A stretch of DNA of 19,198 nucleotides from CAZDBA01 sp964503615 (GCA_964503615.1 CAZDBA010000101.1:1-19198); one strand, 5' to 3'. Shown: positions 1 through 8,396, numbered from the stretch's first letter. Numbers and translations are program-made. Notes: a model not told the origin generated them from the sequence alone.

Positions 1-158
1 ACCATCGATACCGACGAGTCGAATTTAGCTCCCCAGATTTGTAGTGGATTCCAGTAGCAGTCAAACGTGCTATTTATGTCAGTTGCGATTGCCGCAATTG
101 AGAAAACAGTACAATGAGCTCGGCTAATTAATTTGACTTGAAGGATCTTGAAAATACG

Positions 159-1181
159 ATGGCGTTACCTTTGATCGGAATCACGATGGGCGATCCCGCG
201 GGCGTAGGTCCCGAGTTGTGCCTTCAAGCCGCAGTAGATCCACGTGTCTTGGCCGTATGTCATCCGGTGATTTTTGGTGATGTTTCAGTGTTGAACGCAG
301 TTCGCGAAGCTTGCGGCAGGAATGAAACGCTGGAAGTGGTCGACCATCCTGATGCTGCGACCGACCCTGCCAGTTTTCGGGCGCAGCTCACTAACAATCA
401 CTCGGTCAAGATCGTCCTGGCGTCCTCTCTGAACGATCTCGCTAGAGAAATTCAGCCCGGGAAAGTCGATAAGAATACGGGGCAGCTTTCTTTTGATTTC
501 GTTCGCGCGGCGATCGATGCAACGAACAAGCAGTTTGTTGATGCGATCGTGACTTGTCCGATCAACAAAGAAGCTTGGCATGCTGCTGGAATTCAGTATC
601 CCGGTCACACCGAGGTGTTGGCCGACATGACTGGCACCGATAATTTTTGCATGATGATGACTTCCCCTACGTTGTCATGCTCGTTAGTTACCTGTCACGT
701 CGGCCACCAAGAGGTCCTGCCGTTGATGACGACCGAACGGATCATCGAAGTGATCCGTTTGACTCACGATTCGCTAAAGCTGAAATTAAGCCGCCAGCCA
801 AAACTGCTTGCGTTGGGGCTAAACCCACACGCGGGCGAAAACGGTTTGTTTGGCAATTCGGAAGAGCAAAGGATCATCCAGCCCGCGATCGACGCCGCAC
901 GTGAATTAGGGATTTCAATCGAAGGTCCCGTGCCACCTGACACCGCTTTTGTGCCGCTAAAACTAAAACAGTTTGATGGACATATTTGTATGTTCCATGA
1001 TCAGGGCTTGATCCCGTTCAAAGCACTGGCATTTGATACCGGGGTCAACGTAACGCTCGGTTTGCCCATCGTACGCACCAGCGTCGATCACGGTACGGCG
1101 TTGGATATTGCTTGGCAAAACAAAGCTGACGTTTCCAGTCTAGTCGCGGCCGTTGAGTTGGCCGCTAGTTTGGTCGAATGA
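159..1181 (+). CDS. pdxA: 4-hydroxythreonine-4-phosphate dehydrogenase (PdxA family)
   Basis: PdxA oxidises 4-phosphohydroxy-L-threonine with NAD(P) in the DXP-dependent route to pyridoxal phosphate; it is a cytosolic, metal-dependent enzyme. The 340-residue product has the usual family length and starts with the TMGDPAGVGPE signature. The three expected metal-ligand histidines are present: H150 in YPGHTE, H180 in TCHVGH and H280 in MFHDQG. The NPHAGENG and RTSVDHGTALDIAW blocks are also conserved. I chose ATG at 159 over the in-frame TTG at 138 because conserved sequence begins just after it and AAGGA at 141-145 precedes it, although the spacing is long. The N-terminal TMGDPAG form also occurs in PdxA2-type 4-phospho-D-threonate dehydrogenases, so the substrate is not proven. 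No tetronate kinase lies beside it, which favours the B6 role. Confidence 0.9.
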   Translation: MALPLIGITMGDPAGVGPELCLQAAVDPRVLAVCHPVIFGDVSVLNAVREACGRNETLEVVDHPDAATDPASFRAQLTNNHSVKIVLASSLNDLAREIQPGKVDKNTGQLSFDFVRAAIDATNKQFVDAIVTCPINKEAWHAAGIQYPGHTEVLADMTGTDNFCMMMTSPTLSCSLVTCHVGHQEVLPLMTTERIIEVIRLTHDSLKLKLSRQPKLLALGLNPHAGENGLFGNSEEQRIIQPAIDAARELGISIEGPVPPDTAFVPLKLKQFDGHICMFHDQGLIPFKALAFDTGVNVTLGLPIVRTSVDHGTALDIAWQNKADVSSLVAAVELAASLVE

Positions 1182-1196
1182 ACTGCCAAGCAATAG

Positions 1197-1586
1197 TTGG
1201 ACTTTAGGATCGAATATTGTCATGATATTCAAAAGCGTTGTGAAAAAGTTTGCTTGCTGATCTTTAAATCAAGGCGCCCCTTCATCAGTCGATCCCCTGG
1301 AACATTTACGATCGCAAAGCTCTTCGGGGTTACTGCCATTGTTGCCGTCTACTGCGCGTTTCCGAAGTTGCTGATGGCGCTGTGGTGGACGTTCCTTGTT
1401 GGGATGTTACTGTTCCAGCTGATGCTTCCGATTTTTCTTCTGGCGGTAATCGTCATGAGTCCGGTAAAGGGGAACCAGTTGGATGTTGAACGTAATCGGT
1501 TTCTGAGTTTCTTGCATTGGGTTTACTGGATCCTTTTGTTGGTGTTCTATCTCGCTAGTTCGGTTAGCGTTTTGTTTTTTTCGTGA
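1197..1586 (+). CDS. Small membrane protein of unknown function
   Basis: I do not recognise this gene. The frame encodes up to 129 residues with three hydrophobic stretches at roughly 40-60, 62-86 and 105-128, so it is probably an inner-membrane protein. The FTIAKLF segment entering the first helix resembles the amphipathic start of many short planctomycete membrane proteins. The start is uncertain: the longest frame opens with TTG at 1197, another in-frame TTG lies at 1254, and neither has a good ribosome-binding site. An ATG at 1222 in another frame has a stop after about 12 codons, so a frameshift near the 5' end cannot be excluded. It lies 15 nt after pdxA on the same strand and may be read from the same transcript. 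Confidence 0.5.
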   Translation: MDFRIEYCHDIQKRCEKVCLLIFKSRRPFISRSPGTFTIAKLFGVTAIVAVYCAFPKLLMALWWTFLVGMLLFQLMLPIFLLAVIVMSPVKGNQLDVERNRFLSFLHWVYWILLLVFYLASSVSVLFFS

Positions 1587-1663
1587 ATTCCCCAACTCAC
1601 GAACGGGGACTCATGCTACTTGAAGGAGGCCGTGTTAACTGACAAACGGTTGATCCAACCGGC

Positions 1664-2281
1664 TTACTCCATGTCCAAGCTTTGCCACATGTAATGGCAT
1701 CCGATCGTTCGGTAGGGTGCCCATTTGCTGGCGATCTTTTTCATTTTCTCAGCGTTGAGCTCGCCACGGACAGGGTAGTTTTTTTTCATTGCGTTTTGAA
1801 TCCCCAGGTCAGCCGTAGGTAGAACATCCAGTCGACCAAGGCTGAACATCAAGAACATTTGTGCGGTCCAGACTCCGATCCCTTTGACTTTGCAAAGCAT
1901 CTGAATCACGTCGTCGTCACTCAAGCGAGAAACGTTGCGCAAATTCACTTCGCCTGTTTTCACTTTGTTGCTCAGGTCCAATAGGTAAGTCGCTTTCTGT
2001 TTCGAAATACCTGCCTGCCGTAGTTGATCAACATCGAACTCAGCCAGTGCGGCCGCGGTCAACCTCTCAGGTGCCAGCAATTCGACCAACCGCCGATTAA
2101 TTGTTTTTGCTGCAGCAACGGAGATTTGTTGTGAAACGATCGAACGGGCTAAAGTAACAAAACGGTTTCGCCGCTTTGTAATTTTGCATGGTCCTGATTT
2201 CGCAATAATCTTTTTTATGACAGGGTCGTTCTTTTTCAGGTGCTTGATAGCGGCCTGAATCTGTTTTTCTTCAATTGACAT
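1664..2281 (-). CDS. DNA-3-methyladenine glycosylase, AlkA-type HhH-GPD family
   Basis: This 205-residue protein would remove alkylated bases (3-methyladenine type) from DNA as the first step of base-excision repair. It has the helix-hairpin-helix-GPD core: LCKVKGIGVWTAQMF at about 129-143 forms the hairpin, and PTADLGI supplies the catalytic aspartate D158. The SIVSQQIS block near residues 47-54 is also typical. There are no four cysteines at the C-terminus, so it is not an endonuclease III / MutY-type Fe-S enzyme. It is about as long as the short AlkA/Mag-type glycosylases and lacks the extra N-terminal domain of E. coli AlkA. ATG at 2281 is the start; the divergent CoA-ligase gene begins 50 nt away, so the two share a very short promoter region. 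Exact base preference cannot be read from sequence. Confidence 0.88.
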   Translation of the reverse strand: MSIEEKQIQAAIKHLKKNDPVIKKIIAKSGPCKITKRRNRFVTLARSIVSQQISVAAAKTINRRLVELLAPERLTAAALAEFDVDQLRQAGISKQKATYLLDLSNKVKTGEVNLRNVSRLSDDDVIQMLCKVKGIGVWTAQMFLMFSLGRLDVLPTADLGIQNAMKKNYPVRGELNAEKMKKIASKWAPYRTIGCHYMWQSLDME

Positions 2282-2331
2282 GGGCTTTTAAGGTCGTTTA
2301 CGCCGTTTGGAAAGGGGCGTATGATTCCAAG

Positions 2332-3645
2332 ATGAAAAATACGAATGAATATAATAGTGATGCTCTCTACCAGCAGCGTCGAGCTTTGGAGCAGATGGAT
2401 TCGGAACAGCTTGCTGATTTTCAGCTTGCCCGTATCAATGAACTCATAGACGGGATTCTGCCTCAGAACGCATTTTACTCCAGCAAGCTCAGTCAGTACT
2501 CGTTTCCGCTCAAGTCGCTCGAAGATTTCAGTCAATTACCATTCACATTCAAACACGAGTTGGCCGCGAGTGAATCGACAGGTGACTTCGCAAACAATCT
2601 GACCTACCCTATCGAAGAGTATACGCGTTTTCACCGGACTTCGGGAACGCGAGGTCGGCCGATGGTGGTGTTGGATACCGCAGAAGACTGGCAGTGGTGG
2701 CTGCGAACGTGGCAGTATGTTTTGGACGCAGCGGAAATCGACGCCAGTGACCGTATCGTTATGGCGTTCAGCTTTGGCCCCTTTATCGGTTTTTGGAGTG
2801 CCTTTGATGCCGTGATCGCGCGAGGGGCGTTGGCCTCACCAGCCGGCGGTATGAGCACGATCGCCAGACTGGAATTGATTCGCAGCACTCAAGCAACAGC
2901 GATTTTTTGCACGCCCAGCTACGCTCTGCACATGGCAGAAGTTGCCAGAGAGAATCAAATCAACGTTAGCGATACTTCTGTTCGCGTGATTGTGGTCGCC
3001 GGCGAACCAGGTGGATCGTTACCAGCCGTTCGCGACCAGATCGAATCTTTTTGGAATGCGAAAGTGATTGACCACAGTGGAGCAAGTGAGATTGGCCCTT
3101 GGGGTTTTGGTGATCCCAAACAACGAGGTGTCTATATCAACGAAGCGGAGTTCATTGCAGAGTTCCTTTCCATAAACTCTGGCGAGCCCGCAGACGAGGG
3201 CGAACTGTCCGAACTGGTGCTGACTTCGCTGGGGCGCAGCGGCTGTCCTGTGATTCGGTATCGAACAGGCGATTTGGTTCGACCCACTTGGAACGACGAT
3301 CAAGAATCACGGTTCGTGCTGTTGCAAGGCGGTGTATTGGGGCGAACTGACGATATGATGATCATTCGAGGCGTCAACATCTTTCCCTCATCGATAGAGC
3401 AGATTCTGAGGAGCTTTCCGGAGGTCCTTGAGTTTCGTTTGATTGCCTACAAGAAAGGTTCGATGGACGAGTTGAGGGTCGAAGTCGAAGATCGGTTGAA
3501 CGATCCAGATCGAATCATCGCCGAGTTACAGCTTCGGCTGGGACTGCGTGTCGATGTAGACACGGTCGAGATTGGCTCGTTACCGCGGTACGAGTTGAAA
3601 GGTAACCGTTTTGTTGACAATCGAAATCAACAGTTACCCGAGTGA
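2332..3645 (+). CDS. Phenylacetate-CoA ligase-like AMP-forming enzyme (PaaK family)
   Basis: The 437-residue product has the same length as classical PaaK and belongs to the ANL adenylating superfamily, which activates a carboxylic acid through an acyl-AMP and transfers it to CoA. Visible motifs are the phosphate-binding loop RTSGTRGRP (about residues 102-110), the acid/aromatic region HSGASEIGPWG, YRTGD (about 310-314), the hinge block GRTDDMMIIRGVNIFP (337-352) and a C-terminal lysine, K423 in YELKGNRF. ATG at 2332 was chosen over the upstream TTG at 2275, because the latter lies inside the divergent glycosylase gene; AAAGGGG at 2311-2317 is a distant possible Shine-Dalgarno. The acid substrate is unknown. 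No other phenylacetate-degradation genes surround it, so an aryl or other acid is equally possible. A DUF971 gene follows 49 nt downstream. Confidence 0.85.
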   Translation: MKNTNEYNSDALYQQRRALEQMDSEQLADFQLARINELIDGILPQNAFYSSKLSQYSFPLKSLEDFSQLPFTFKHELAASESTGDFANNLTYPIEEYTRFHRTSGTRGRPMVVLDTAEDWQWWLRTWQYVLDAAEIDASDRIVMAFSFGPFIGFWSAFDAVIARGALASPAGGMSTIARLELIRSTQATAIFCTPSYALHMAEVARENQINVSDTSVRVIVVAGEPGGSLPAVRDQIESFWNAKVIDHSGASEIGPWGFGDPKQRGVYINEAEFIAEFLSINSGEPADEGELSELVLTSLGRSGCPVIRYRTGDLVRPTWNDDQESRFVLLQGGVLGRTDDMMIIRGVNIFPSSIEQILRSFPEVLEFRLIAYKKGSMDELRVEVEDRLNDPDRIIAELQLRLGLRVDVDTVEIGSLPRYELKGNRFVDNRNQQLPE

Positions 3646-3694
3646 ACCTTTTCGCTTAACCTCGCCTAAATTTTATGACCAAGAGAAGAAGTCA

Positions 3695-4069
3695 ATGTCA
3701 GACGATGCTGTCCATCCTGTTGAGCTTTCCAAGCACCAGGAAACTCAATCACTGATCGTTTGTTGGAGCGACGGAGTCCAGCAAAGCATCAAGTTTCGCG
3801 CTTTACGAGATAAATGTCCCTGCGCGCATTGCATTGACAAAAGAACTCGCTCGGACGAAACGAACTCTGAATCGCCAACTGAGAAAAAGACCATGCAGCT
3901 CAATGTGCTTTCGCCAGCTCAGTTGCTACCGCTGGATATTGCCAAGATGGAACCGGTTGGAAATTATGCGTACAACATCGTGTTCAGTGACGGACACTCG
4001 TCGGGTATTTATCCCTTTGCGTTCCTGAGAACATTAGGCAATGCGACCGACTCTACAGAAGGGGTATGA
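3695..4069 (+). CDS. DUF971 / GBBH-like N-terminal domain protein
   Basis: This 124-residue protein matches the DUF971 (gamma-butyrobetaine-hydroxylase-like N-terminal) family, a small beta-rich domain with a metal-binding cysteine cluster that is often found free-standing in bacteria or fused to Mrp/ApbC-type proteins. The recognisable parts are VCWSDG, the CPCAHC cluster and the C-terminal block NYAYNIVFSDGHSSGIYPF. ATG at 3695 has a good ribosome-binding site (AAGAGAAG at 3681-3688), so the longer open frame back to 3611 is not used. It is probably co-transcribed with the CoA ligase. Its last 61 nt overlap the 3' end of the convergent cyclase gene. The biochemical role of free-standing DUF971 proteins is unsettled; a link to Fe-S handling has been suggested from domain fusions only. 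Confidence 0.85.
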   Translation: MSDDAVHPVELSKHQETQSLIVCWSDGVQQSIKFRALRDKCPCAHCIDKRTRSDETNSESPTEKKTMQLNVLSPAQLLPLDIAKMEPVGNYAYNIVFSDGHSSGIYPFAFLRTLGNATDSTEGV

Positions 4070-5847
4070 CCGGATCGTGGTTCTCGCATCAGAGGATAAA
4101 TCACTTCTTTAGTCGAAGGGCGATTCGTTGCATTCAATTCGCCTGAAACAATTTTCGAGCAATGCGTCAATAGAAACTCTGTTACGCGATCGTTGTCGTA
4201 GTCCAGTGTTAAAGACGATAGAGCATCGAACGCGTTTTCAAAACTGCGAGATTCAAATAACTCCAACGCTGCCTCGTAGCGGGCAATCTGAGTTTTTCGT
4301 TCCGAGACAATTTTGTCATCCAACAGTTCATAGATCGATACGGCTTGTTTCATACCAGACAGTTGAGTGTTGCAAACTCGACGGAGGCAGTACTCTTCTG
4401 GTAGCCGGCGCCGGGTTGCCTCGGAGATCAGTATCGTAGTTCCCAAGTGTTTCGTGGCTGACTCCAGCCTGGCGGTTAGATTAACCGAGTTACCTTGGGG
4501 GCCGTATTTCAAACGAGTCTTGCTGCCCGAATTTCCAACTTGGGCCATTCCGGTGTGGACCCCGATTCCGACGCGTAACTGGCTACCTAATTTTGCGGCC
4601 CACTTATGCTCCAGGACGGGCATAATGGCGGCGATCTCCATTGCGCACTGACAAGCGATTTGCGGATGGTTAGGCGTGTCGAGGGGAGCGTTCCAAAAGG
4701 CAGATACTCCGTCGCCGTAAAAGTCGATGATGACACCGTTATGCTTGGAGATGATTTCGCAAAAATAGTCCATCACATCGGTCAGCAATTCATACGTCGT
4801 CTTGGGGCCAACGCGTTCGGAGATGGTTGAAAAATTTCGCAAATCACAAAACAAAGCAGTGATTTCACGATTCTGACCTTCCAGGATCGTTGGATCCTGT
4901 TGCAAAGTTTGAGCAACCTGAGGCGAGAACGCTTGCTCCAACAGAACACGCGTCTCGGCTGCTTGGGCATCGCTTTCGATGCGGGCCAATGCTGTAGAGA
5001 CGTTTTGCGCGATCAACTCAATGAAGCAAGTCTCCAGAGGGCGAATGCCGATTCGGTTGTTACGTCGGTGCTGAGAGCGGAAGCAATACAGAACACTGGT
5101 GCAAGTTTGATCGGGCTTAACAATTGGGCAAATGATAATGCTGTGTTGAGCGTTCGCGATGGAAGTAGAGGCTTGTGCGTTATGAAAGATCACTACGTTT
5201 TGCTTGATCACATGATTGACCAACTCAGGACGAAAGCCGATTCCAAATTCGGGATATCGAATGTGGCTACCGAGAATCTTCCACTCGCCTTGGGTACTTT
5301 CGATTACCATCGCTCCGTCCATGCCGCCAGGGCAAAAACAAGCTCGCGATACGTCGTTAAAGTATTTGTTGGTATTCGCACTGGAACGCTGAATCATGCC
5401 AAGCGCCTCGAACCAAGAGGCAAGCGTTGCCGGCGAAGGAGAATGATCCATCTCCGTAAGTGCCAGTGATCTTCGGTTTGCAATCGGTTTGACGATCAGG
5501 TGTTTGTCATGCTCGTCATGGCGAGCAGCGAGGTCGTCCAGTTGGATCAGGGTGTCTCCCATCCAGAACGTCTCGGGTAAATCCAAGTCAACCACGACAC
5601 CTGGATGAATACGCGGGCCCGAATCTAATGCAACAGAGTGTCCGTTTACACGAAGGACCACCAACAGTTTGCCGCCAACTCTCTCCCAATGTAGTTCACA
5701 ATGATCCGCTTGTACCAATTGATCATTAACGATGACTCGACCCAGTTGTTCCGTACCATCGGCATTGCCCGATCCGATGATGATCGGCGACTCTTCAAAT
5801 ATTTTGAAGAGATGTTGAGTCCGATTGAATGTAGAGATGCCCAACAT
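4009..5847 (-). CDS. Class III adenylate/guanylate cyclase with FHA-like and GAF-like N-terminal domains
   Basis: The 612-residue protein would make a cyclic nucleotide from ATP or GTP. Residues about 15-105 look like a degenerate FHA fold (GRVIVNDQ and ADHCEL, without the usual Ser-Arg pair). Residues 140-290 look like a GAF sensor domain, and 325-490 are a class III cyclase catalytic domain. The metal-binding aspartates D335 (LFCDLRNFS) and D379 (YGDG) and the transition-state pair N456 / R460 (VNLTAR) are present. The purine-selecting lysine position holds D375 and the second base-reading position holds G449, so the substrate cannot be assigned. There are no membrane segments, so it should be cytosolic. 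ATG at 5847 is preceded by an AAGAAG Shine-Dalgarno. It is transcribed divergently from an operon that encodes a cyclic-nucleotide-binding ferredoxin. A C-terminal tail of about 100 residues is unassigned. Confidence 0.88.
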   Translation of the reverse strand: MLGISTFNRTQHLFKIFEESPIIIGSGNADGTEQLGRVIVNDQLVQADHCELHWERVGGKLLVVLRVNGHSVALDSGPRIHPGVVVDLDLPETFWMGDTLIQLDDLAARHDEHDKHLIVKPIANRRSLALTEMDHSPSPATLASWFEALGMIQRSSANTNKYFNDVSRACFCPGGMDGAMVIESTQGEWKILGSHIRYPEFGIGFRPELVNHVIKQNVVIFHNAQASTSIANAQHSIIICPIVKPDQTCTSVLYCFRSQHRRNNRIGIRPLETCFIELIAQNVSTALARIESDAQAAETRVLLEQAFSPQVAQTLQQDPTILEGQNREITALFCDLRNFSTISERVGPKTTYELLTDVMDYFCEIISKHNGVIIDFYGDGVSAFWNAPLDTPNHPQIACQCAMEIAAIMPVLEHKWAAKLGSQLRVGIGVHTGMAQVGNSGSKTRLKYGPQGNSVNLTARLESATKHLGTTILISEATRRRLPEEYCLRRVCNTQLSGMKQAVSIYELLDDKIVSERKTQIARYEAALELFESRSFENAFDALSSLTLDYDNDRVTEFLLTHCSKIVSGELNATNRPSTKEVIYPLMREPRSGHTPSVESVALPNVLRNAKG

Positions 5848-5880
5848 TTGTGGCTTCTTTTGAGAGATTGAGTTACCCGG

Positions 5881-5926
5881 AAATGTACGTTACTGGCAGT
5901 TTCACCAATTGTGAAACTGTACATTT
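5881..5926. promoter_or_regulatory. Strong dyad in the divergent cyclase / redox-operon promoter region
   Basis: CAGTTTCAC (5897-5905) and GTGAAACTG (5911-5919) form a perfect 9-bp inverted repeat around a 5-nt centre CAATT. Outer arms AAATGTA (5881-5887) and TACATTT (5920-5926) are also exactly complementary. The site lies 34 nt upstream of the cyclase start and about 135 nt upstream of the reductase start. It could be an operator for a dimeric regulator acting on both directions, or an RNA hairpin in the cyclase leader. It is not a canonical CRP/FNR site, which would read TGTGA-N6-TCACA. The repeat is certain; the regulatory role is inference. Confidence 0.55.
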
Positions 5927-5938
5927 ATTCAAGTCTTT

Positions 5939-5968
5939 TTGAGTCGTTTGACGACCCAAACCTTATAT
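5939..5968 (+). promoter_or_regulatory. Candidate sigma70-type promoter for the redox operon
   Basis: TTGAGT (5939-5944) and TTATAT (5963-5968) are separated by 18 nt and lie about 90 nt before the first gene of the operon. The match to consensus is only moderate and AT-rich stretches nearby give other options, so this is a weak call. Confidence 0.25.
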
Positions 5969-6060
5969 GGCTGAAAGGCTCCTCCGGGAGTCCTGCGCAA
6001 CTTTTATGCCTGTAGCGATCGAAACGTTTGTAACGATTCAGTGATTGAAACGGAACTTTG

Positions 6061-7347
6061 ATGACAGATACCCTGCTGACACTTCTTGGCGTCGCCCTTT
6101 GCGCGATCGTTTTAGTGCAGCTGGGTTTTTGGACTGCCGGTTCTGTACTTTCTTTCTTCAAAAGGCAAAAGCAGTTTGAGCTTTCGCAACAACTACTGCG
6201 AGAACAAATCCAAGCCGCAGTAGCACAAGGTGAACAACGTACTCAATACTCATCCGGCGATAATGATGTTGGCAGCTGGCAGGGCTATCGACAATTTCGG
6301 GTGGCGCGGCTTGTTAAAGAAACCAATGCCTGCACGTCAGTCTATCTCACACCGACCGATAAAAAGCCAATTTGCAGCTATCTGCCTGGTCAGCATTTAA
6401 CTTTAAAGTTCTCATTGCCCGGCGAGCCCAAACCGGTCGTACGCTGCTATTCATTGTCTCAAGGCCCCGGTACTGACGAGTATCGGATTACTGTCAAGAT
6501 AAACCCGCCACCAAGAGAAAACCCCAGTGCACCTCCGGGACAGGTGAGCTCGTTTATCAATCGCCAACTTTTACAGGGCGACTTCGTCGAAGTCAAATCG
6601 CCCTCAGGCCATTTTCACCTGGACATCGCCTCGAACACGCCGGCGATTCTGTTGGCAGGCGGGATTGGCGTGACGCCCATGTTGAGCATGATCGACTATA
6701 TCGTTTGCAATCAGCCGAATCGTGAAGTGCTGATGTTCTATGGTTCGCGCAACGGGGCTGACCATGTGTTCCGAAGTTATCTGAGCCAAGTCCAGGAGCA
6801 ATTCCCAAACATACATATCATCAACGTTTATTCAAACGCTCGTCCGGAAGACCAGTTGGGGGTCGACTATCACTTTCCGGGCCATGTCTCGGTCGAATTG
6901 TTGCTGCGGGCGTTGCCTCATCTTTCTTATCAGTACTACATGTGCGGTCCATCGTCGTTTATGGATTCGTTGCATAACGGATTGGTGGCGGCGGGCGTTC
7001 CCGAATCTCGAATCCATTTTGAAGCGTTCGGTCCTGCCTCGATTGGAAAGAACCGCAATTTGAATTCGGACAACAACCCTGCTACGGCTACGGAAAATAC
7101 GATCACGTTTGCCGCCTCAGGAGTAAAGGCAAATTGGAACACCAACTCGGAGAATATTCTTGCTGTAGGTGAAGCCAACGGAGTCGAAATGGAATCGGGT
7201 TGCCGAGCGGGAAGCTGTGAGACTTGCGAGGTCGCCATCATTAAAGGGAAGGTCAAATATCCCGACGGTCAGCAGGTCGAGTGTTTACCGGGTAACTGCT
7301 TGCCGTGTATTGCTCAGCCGGATGGATCTTTGGAGCTGGATGTATAA
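6061..7347 (+). CDS. Membrane-anchored FAD/NAD(P) oxidoreductase with C-terminal [2Fe-2S] ferredoxin domain
   Basis: This 428-residue enzyme would take electrons from NAD(P)H through FAD to a plant-type [2Fe-2S] cluster, or run in reverse. An N-terminal transmembrane helix (about 4-32) and a basic, Gln-rich linker lead to an FAD-binding barrel with RCYSLS at 128-133. A nucleotide-binding domain follows with GGIGVTP at 200-206 and MCGPSSFM at 294-301. The ferredoxin domain has ligands C381, C386, C389 and C416. The domain order resembles HCR / ring-hydroxylating reductases, but the membrane anchor recalls NqrF, whose ferredoxin domain lies before the flavin domain instead. ATG at 6061 was preferred to TTG at 6058. 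It is the first gene of the five-gene operon and ends 3 nt before the next start, which suggests coupled translation. The anchor implies a membrane-bound partner. Confidence 0.88.
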   Translation: MTDTLLTLLGVALCAIVLVQLGFWTAGSVLSFFKRQKQFELSQQLLREQIQAAVAQGEQRTQYSSGDNDVGSWQGYRQFRVARLVKETNACTSVYLTPTDKKPICSYLPGQHLTLKFSLPGEPKPVVRCYSLSQGPGTDEYRITVKINPPPRENPSAPPGQVSSFINRQLLQGDFVEVKSPSGHFHLDIASNTPAILLAGGIGVTPMLSMIDYIVCNQPNREVLMFYGSRNGADHVFRSYLSQVQEQFPNIHIINVYSNARPEDQLGVDYHFPGHVSVELLLRALPHLSYQYYMCGPSSFMDSLHNGLVAAGVPESRIHFEAFGPASIGKNRNLNSDNNPATATENTITFAASGVKANWNTNSENILAVGEANGVEMESGCRAGSCETCEVAIIKGKVKYPDGQQVECLPGNCLPCIAQPDGSLELDV

Positions 7348-7350
7348 ACC

Positions 7351-8358
7351 ATGAATTTGATCAGAACCAAATTGTATCAGCTTACCGTCTGTATCGCCTT
7401 ACTGTTTTTCGGAGCGTTGGTGTGCGGTCAAGAAGTACGTTGCGATCCTACCAAGACGATGACGGCGGAGACATGTGCCAAGTGTCACGGGAACGAAGTC
7501 AGCGTATGGAAATCGACACCTCACTTTAAAACTTATGAAGAACTATCCCGCCGCCCTCGTTCGAAAGAGATTTGTCGGAATATGGGACTGGGTTCTTCTG
7601 TCAAGCGAAATGATATTTGCACCCAATGCCATTTCACGATGCAAGACCAAGGCTCGCGTGTGAAGGCGATTGCCGGTGTCTCGTGCGAATCCTGTCATGG
7701 TGCCTCGGAAGATTGGGTCAATGTTCACAACGATTACGGTGGACCGACCGCAACCAAGGCTTCCGAGACCAGCCAACACAAACAGGAACGACTGCAGACC
7801 GCAACTGAATTGGGAATGCGGAATACGCAAAATCTATACCTCATTGCAAGTAGCTGTTTGAATTGCCATACCGTTCCGAACGAGAAACTTGTGAACGTCG
7901 GTGGGCACTTTGCCGGTACCGACGACTTTGAACTGGTTGCCTATTCCCAGGGGAGCGTTCGGCACAATTTTTTGCGGACTGAAAATACAACGAACGCTGA
8001 ATCGACAGGCGAGCGATTGCGTTTGATGTATGTGGTGGGGTTGATCGTCGATTTGGAATACAGCACGCGGGCCACGGCTCAAGCCACTGAAAAGTCGAAT
8101 TACGGTTTGAAGGTCGCTAACCGAGCTGCGCAAAAAGCGGTGAAGCTTTACGAAGTCCAGCAGGAGATCAACAACCCAACGGTTCAGGCGATACTGGAAA
8201 CGTTTGCCGCGGCTAATTTGCGCATCAACAATCAGCAACAACTGGAAGAGATCGCAGACAAGATCGGAGAGCTCGGACAACAGTTTGCATCGTCCGAGGA
8301 TGGTTCCAATCTGGCAAGTGTCGATCCATTTTTACCTGACCCAAGCACTTACAAATAG
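7351..8358 (+). CDS. Exported tetraheme cytochrome c, cytochrome c554-like
   Basis: The 335-residue protein carries four CxxCH heme-attachment motifs, at C42, C90, C112 and C169. A signal peptide occupies about residues 1-26 with a plausible cleavage after VCG, so the mature protein should be outside the cytoplasmic membrane. The spacing, the WKSTPHF segment after the first heme and the CESCHG third heme resemble the cytochrome c554 / c-prime family, in which extra histidines act as distal ligands; candidates are H58, H126, H186 and H205. After about residue 210 the sequence is heme-free, helical and Gln/Glu/Ala-rich, possibly a docking or oligomerisation region. It probably shuttles electrons for the operon; nothing shows hydroxylamine or nitrite chemistry. 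The start is 3 nt after the reductase stop. Confidence 0.88.
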   Translation: MNLIRTKLYQLTVCIALLFFGALVCGQEVRCDPTKTMTAETCAKCHGNEVSVWKSTPHFKTYEELSRRPRSKEICRNMGLGSSVKRNDICTQCHFTMQDQGSRVKAIAGVSCESCHGASEDWVNVHNDYGGPTATKASETSQHKQERLQTATELGMRNTQNLYLIASSCLNCHTVPNEKLVNVGGHFAGTDDFELVAYSQGSVRHNFLRTENTTNAESTGERLRLMYVVGLIVDLEYSTRATAQATEKSNYGLKVANRAAQKAVKLYEVQQEINNPTVQAILETFAAANLRINNQQQLEEIADKIGELGQQFASSEDGSNLASVDPFLPDPSTYK

Positions 8359-8396
8359 AACGACGATAAACGGCGGCAAAAGTATACGGAGGTACT

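Noticed and set aside
1582..1602. TCGTGA / TCACGA hairpin after the small membrane protein gene
   Set aside because: The stem is short, and the T-run comes before it rather than after it, so it does not fit a terminator for the plus-strand gene.
4900..5469. 189-codon plus-strand open frame
   Set aside because: It lies entirely antisense to the cyclase gene, whose domains are well supported.
7834..8280. 148-codon minus-strand open frame
   Set aside because: It is antisense to the tetraheme cytochrome gene and shows no recognisable domain.
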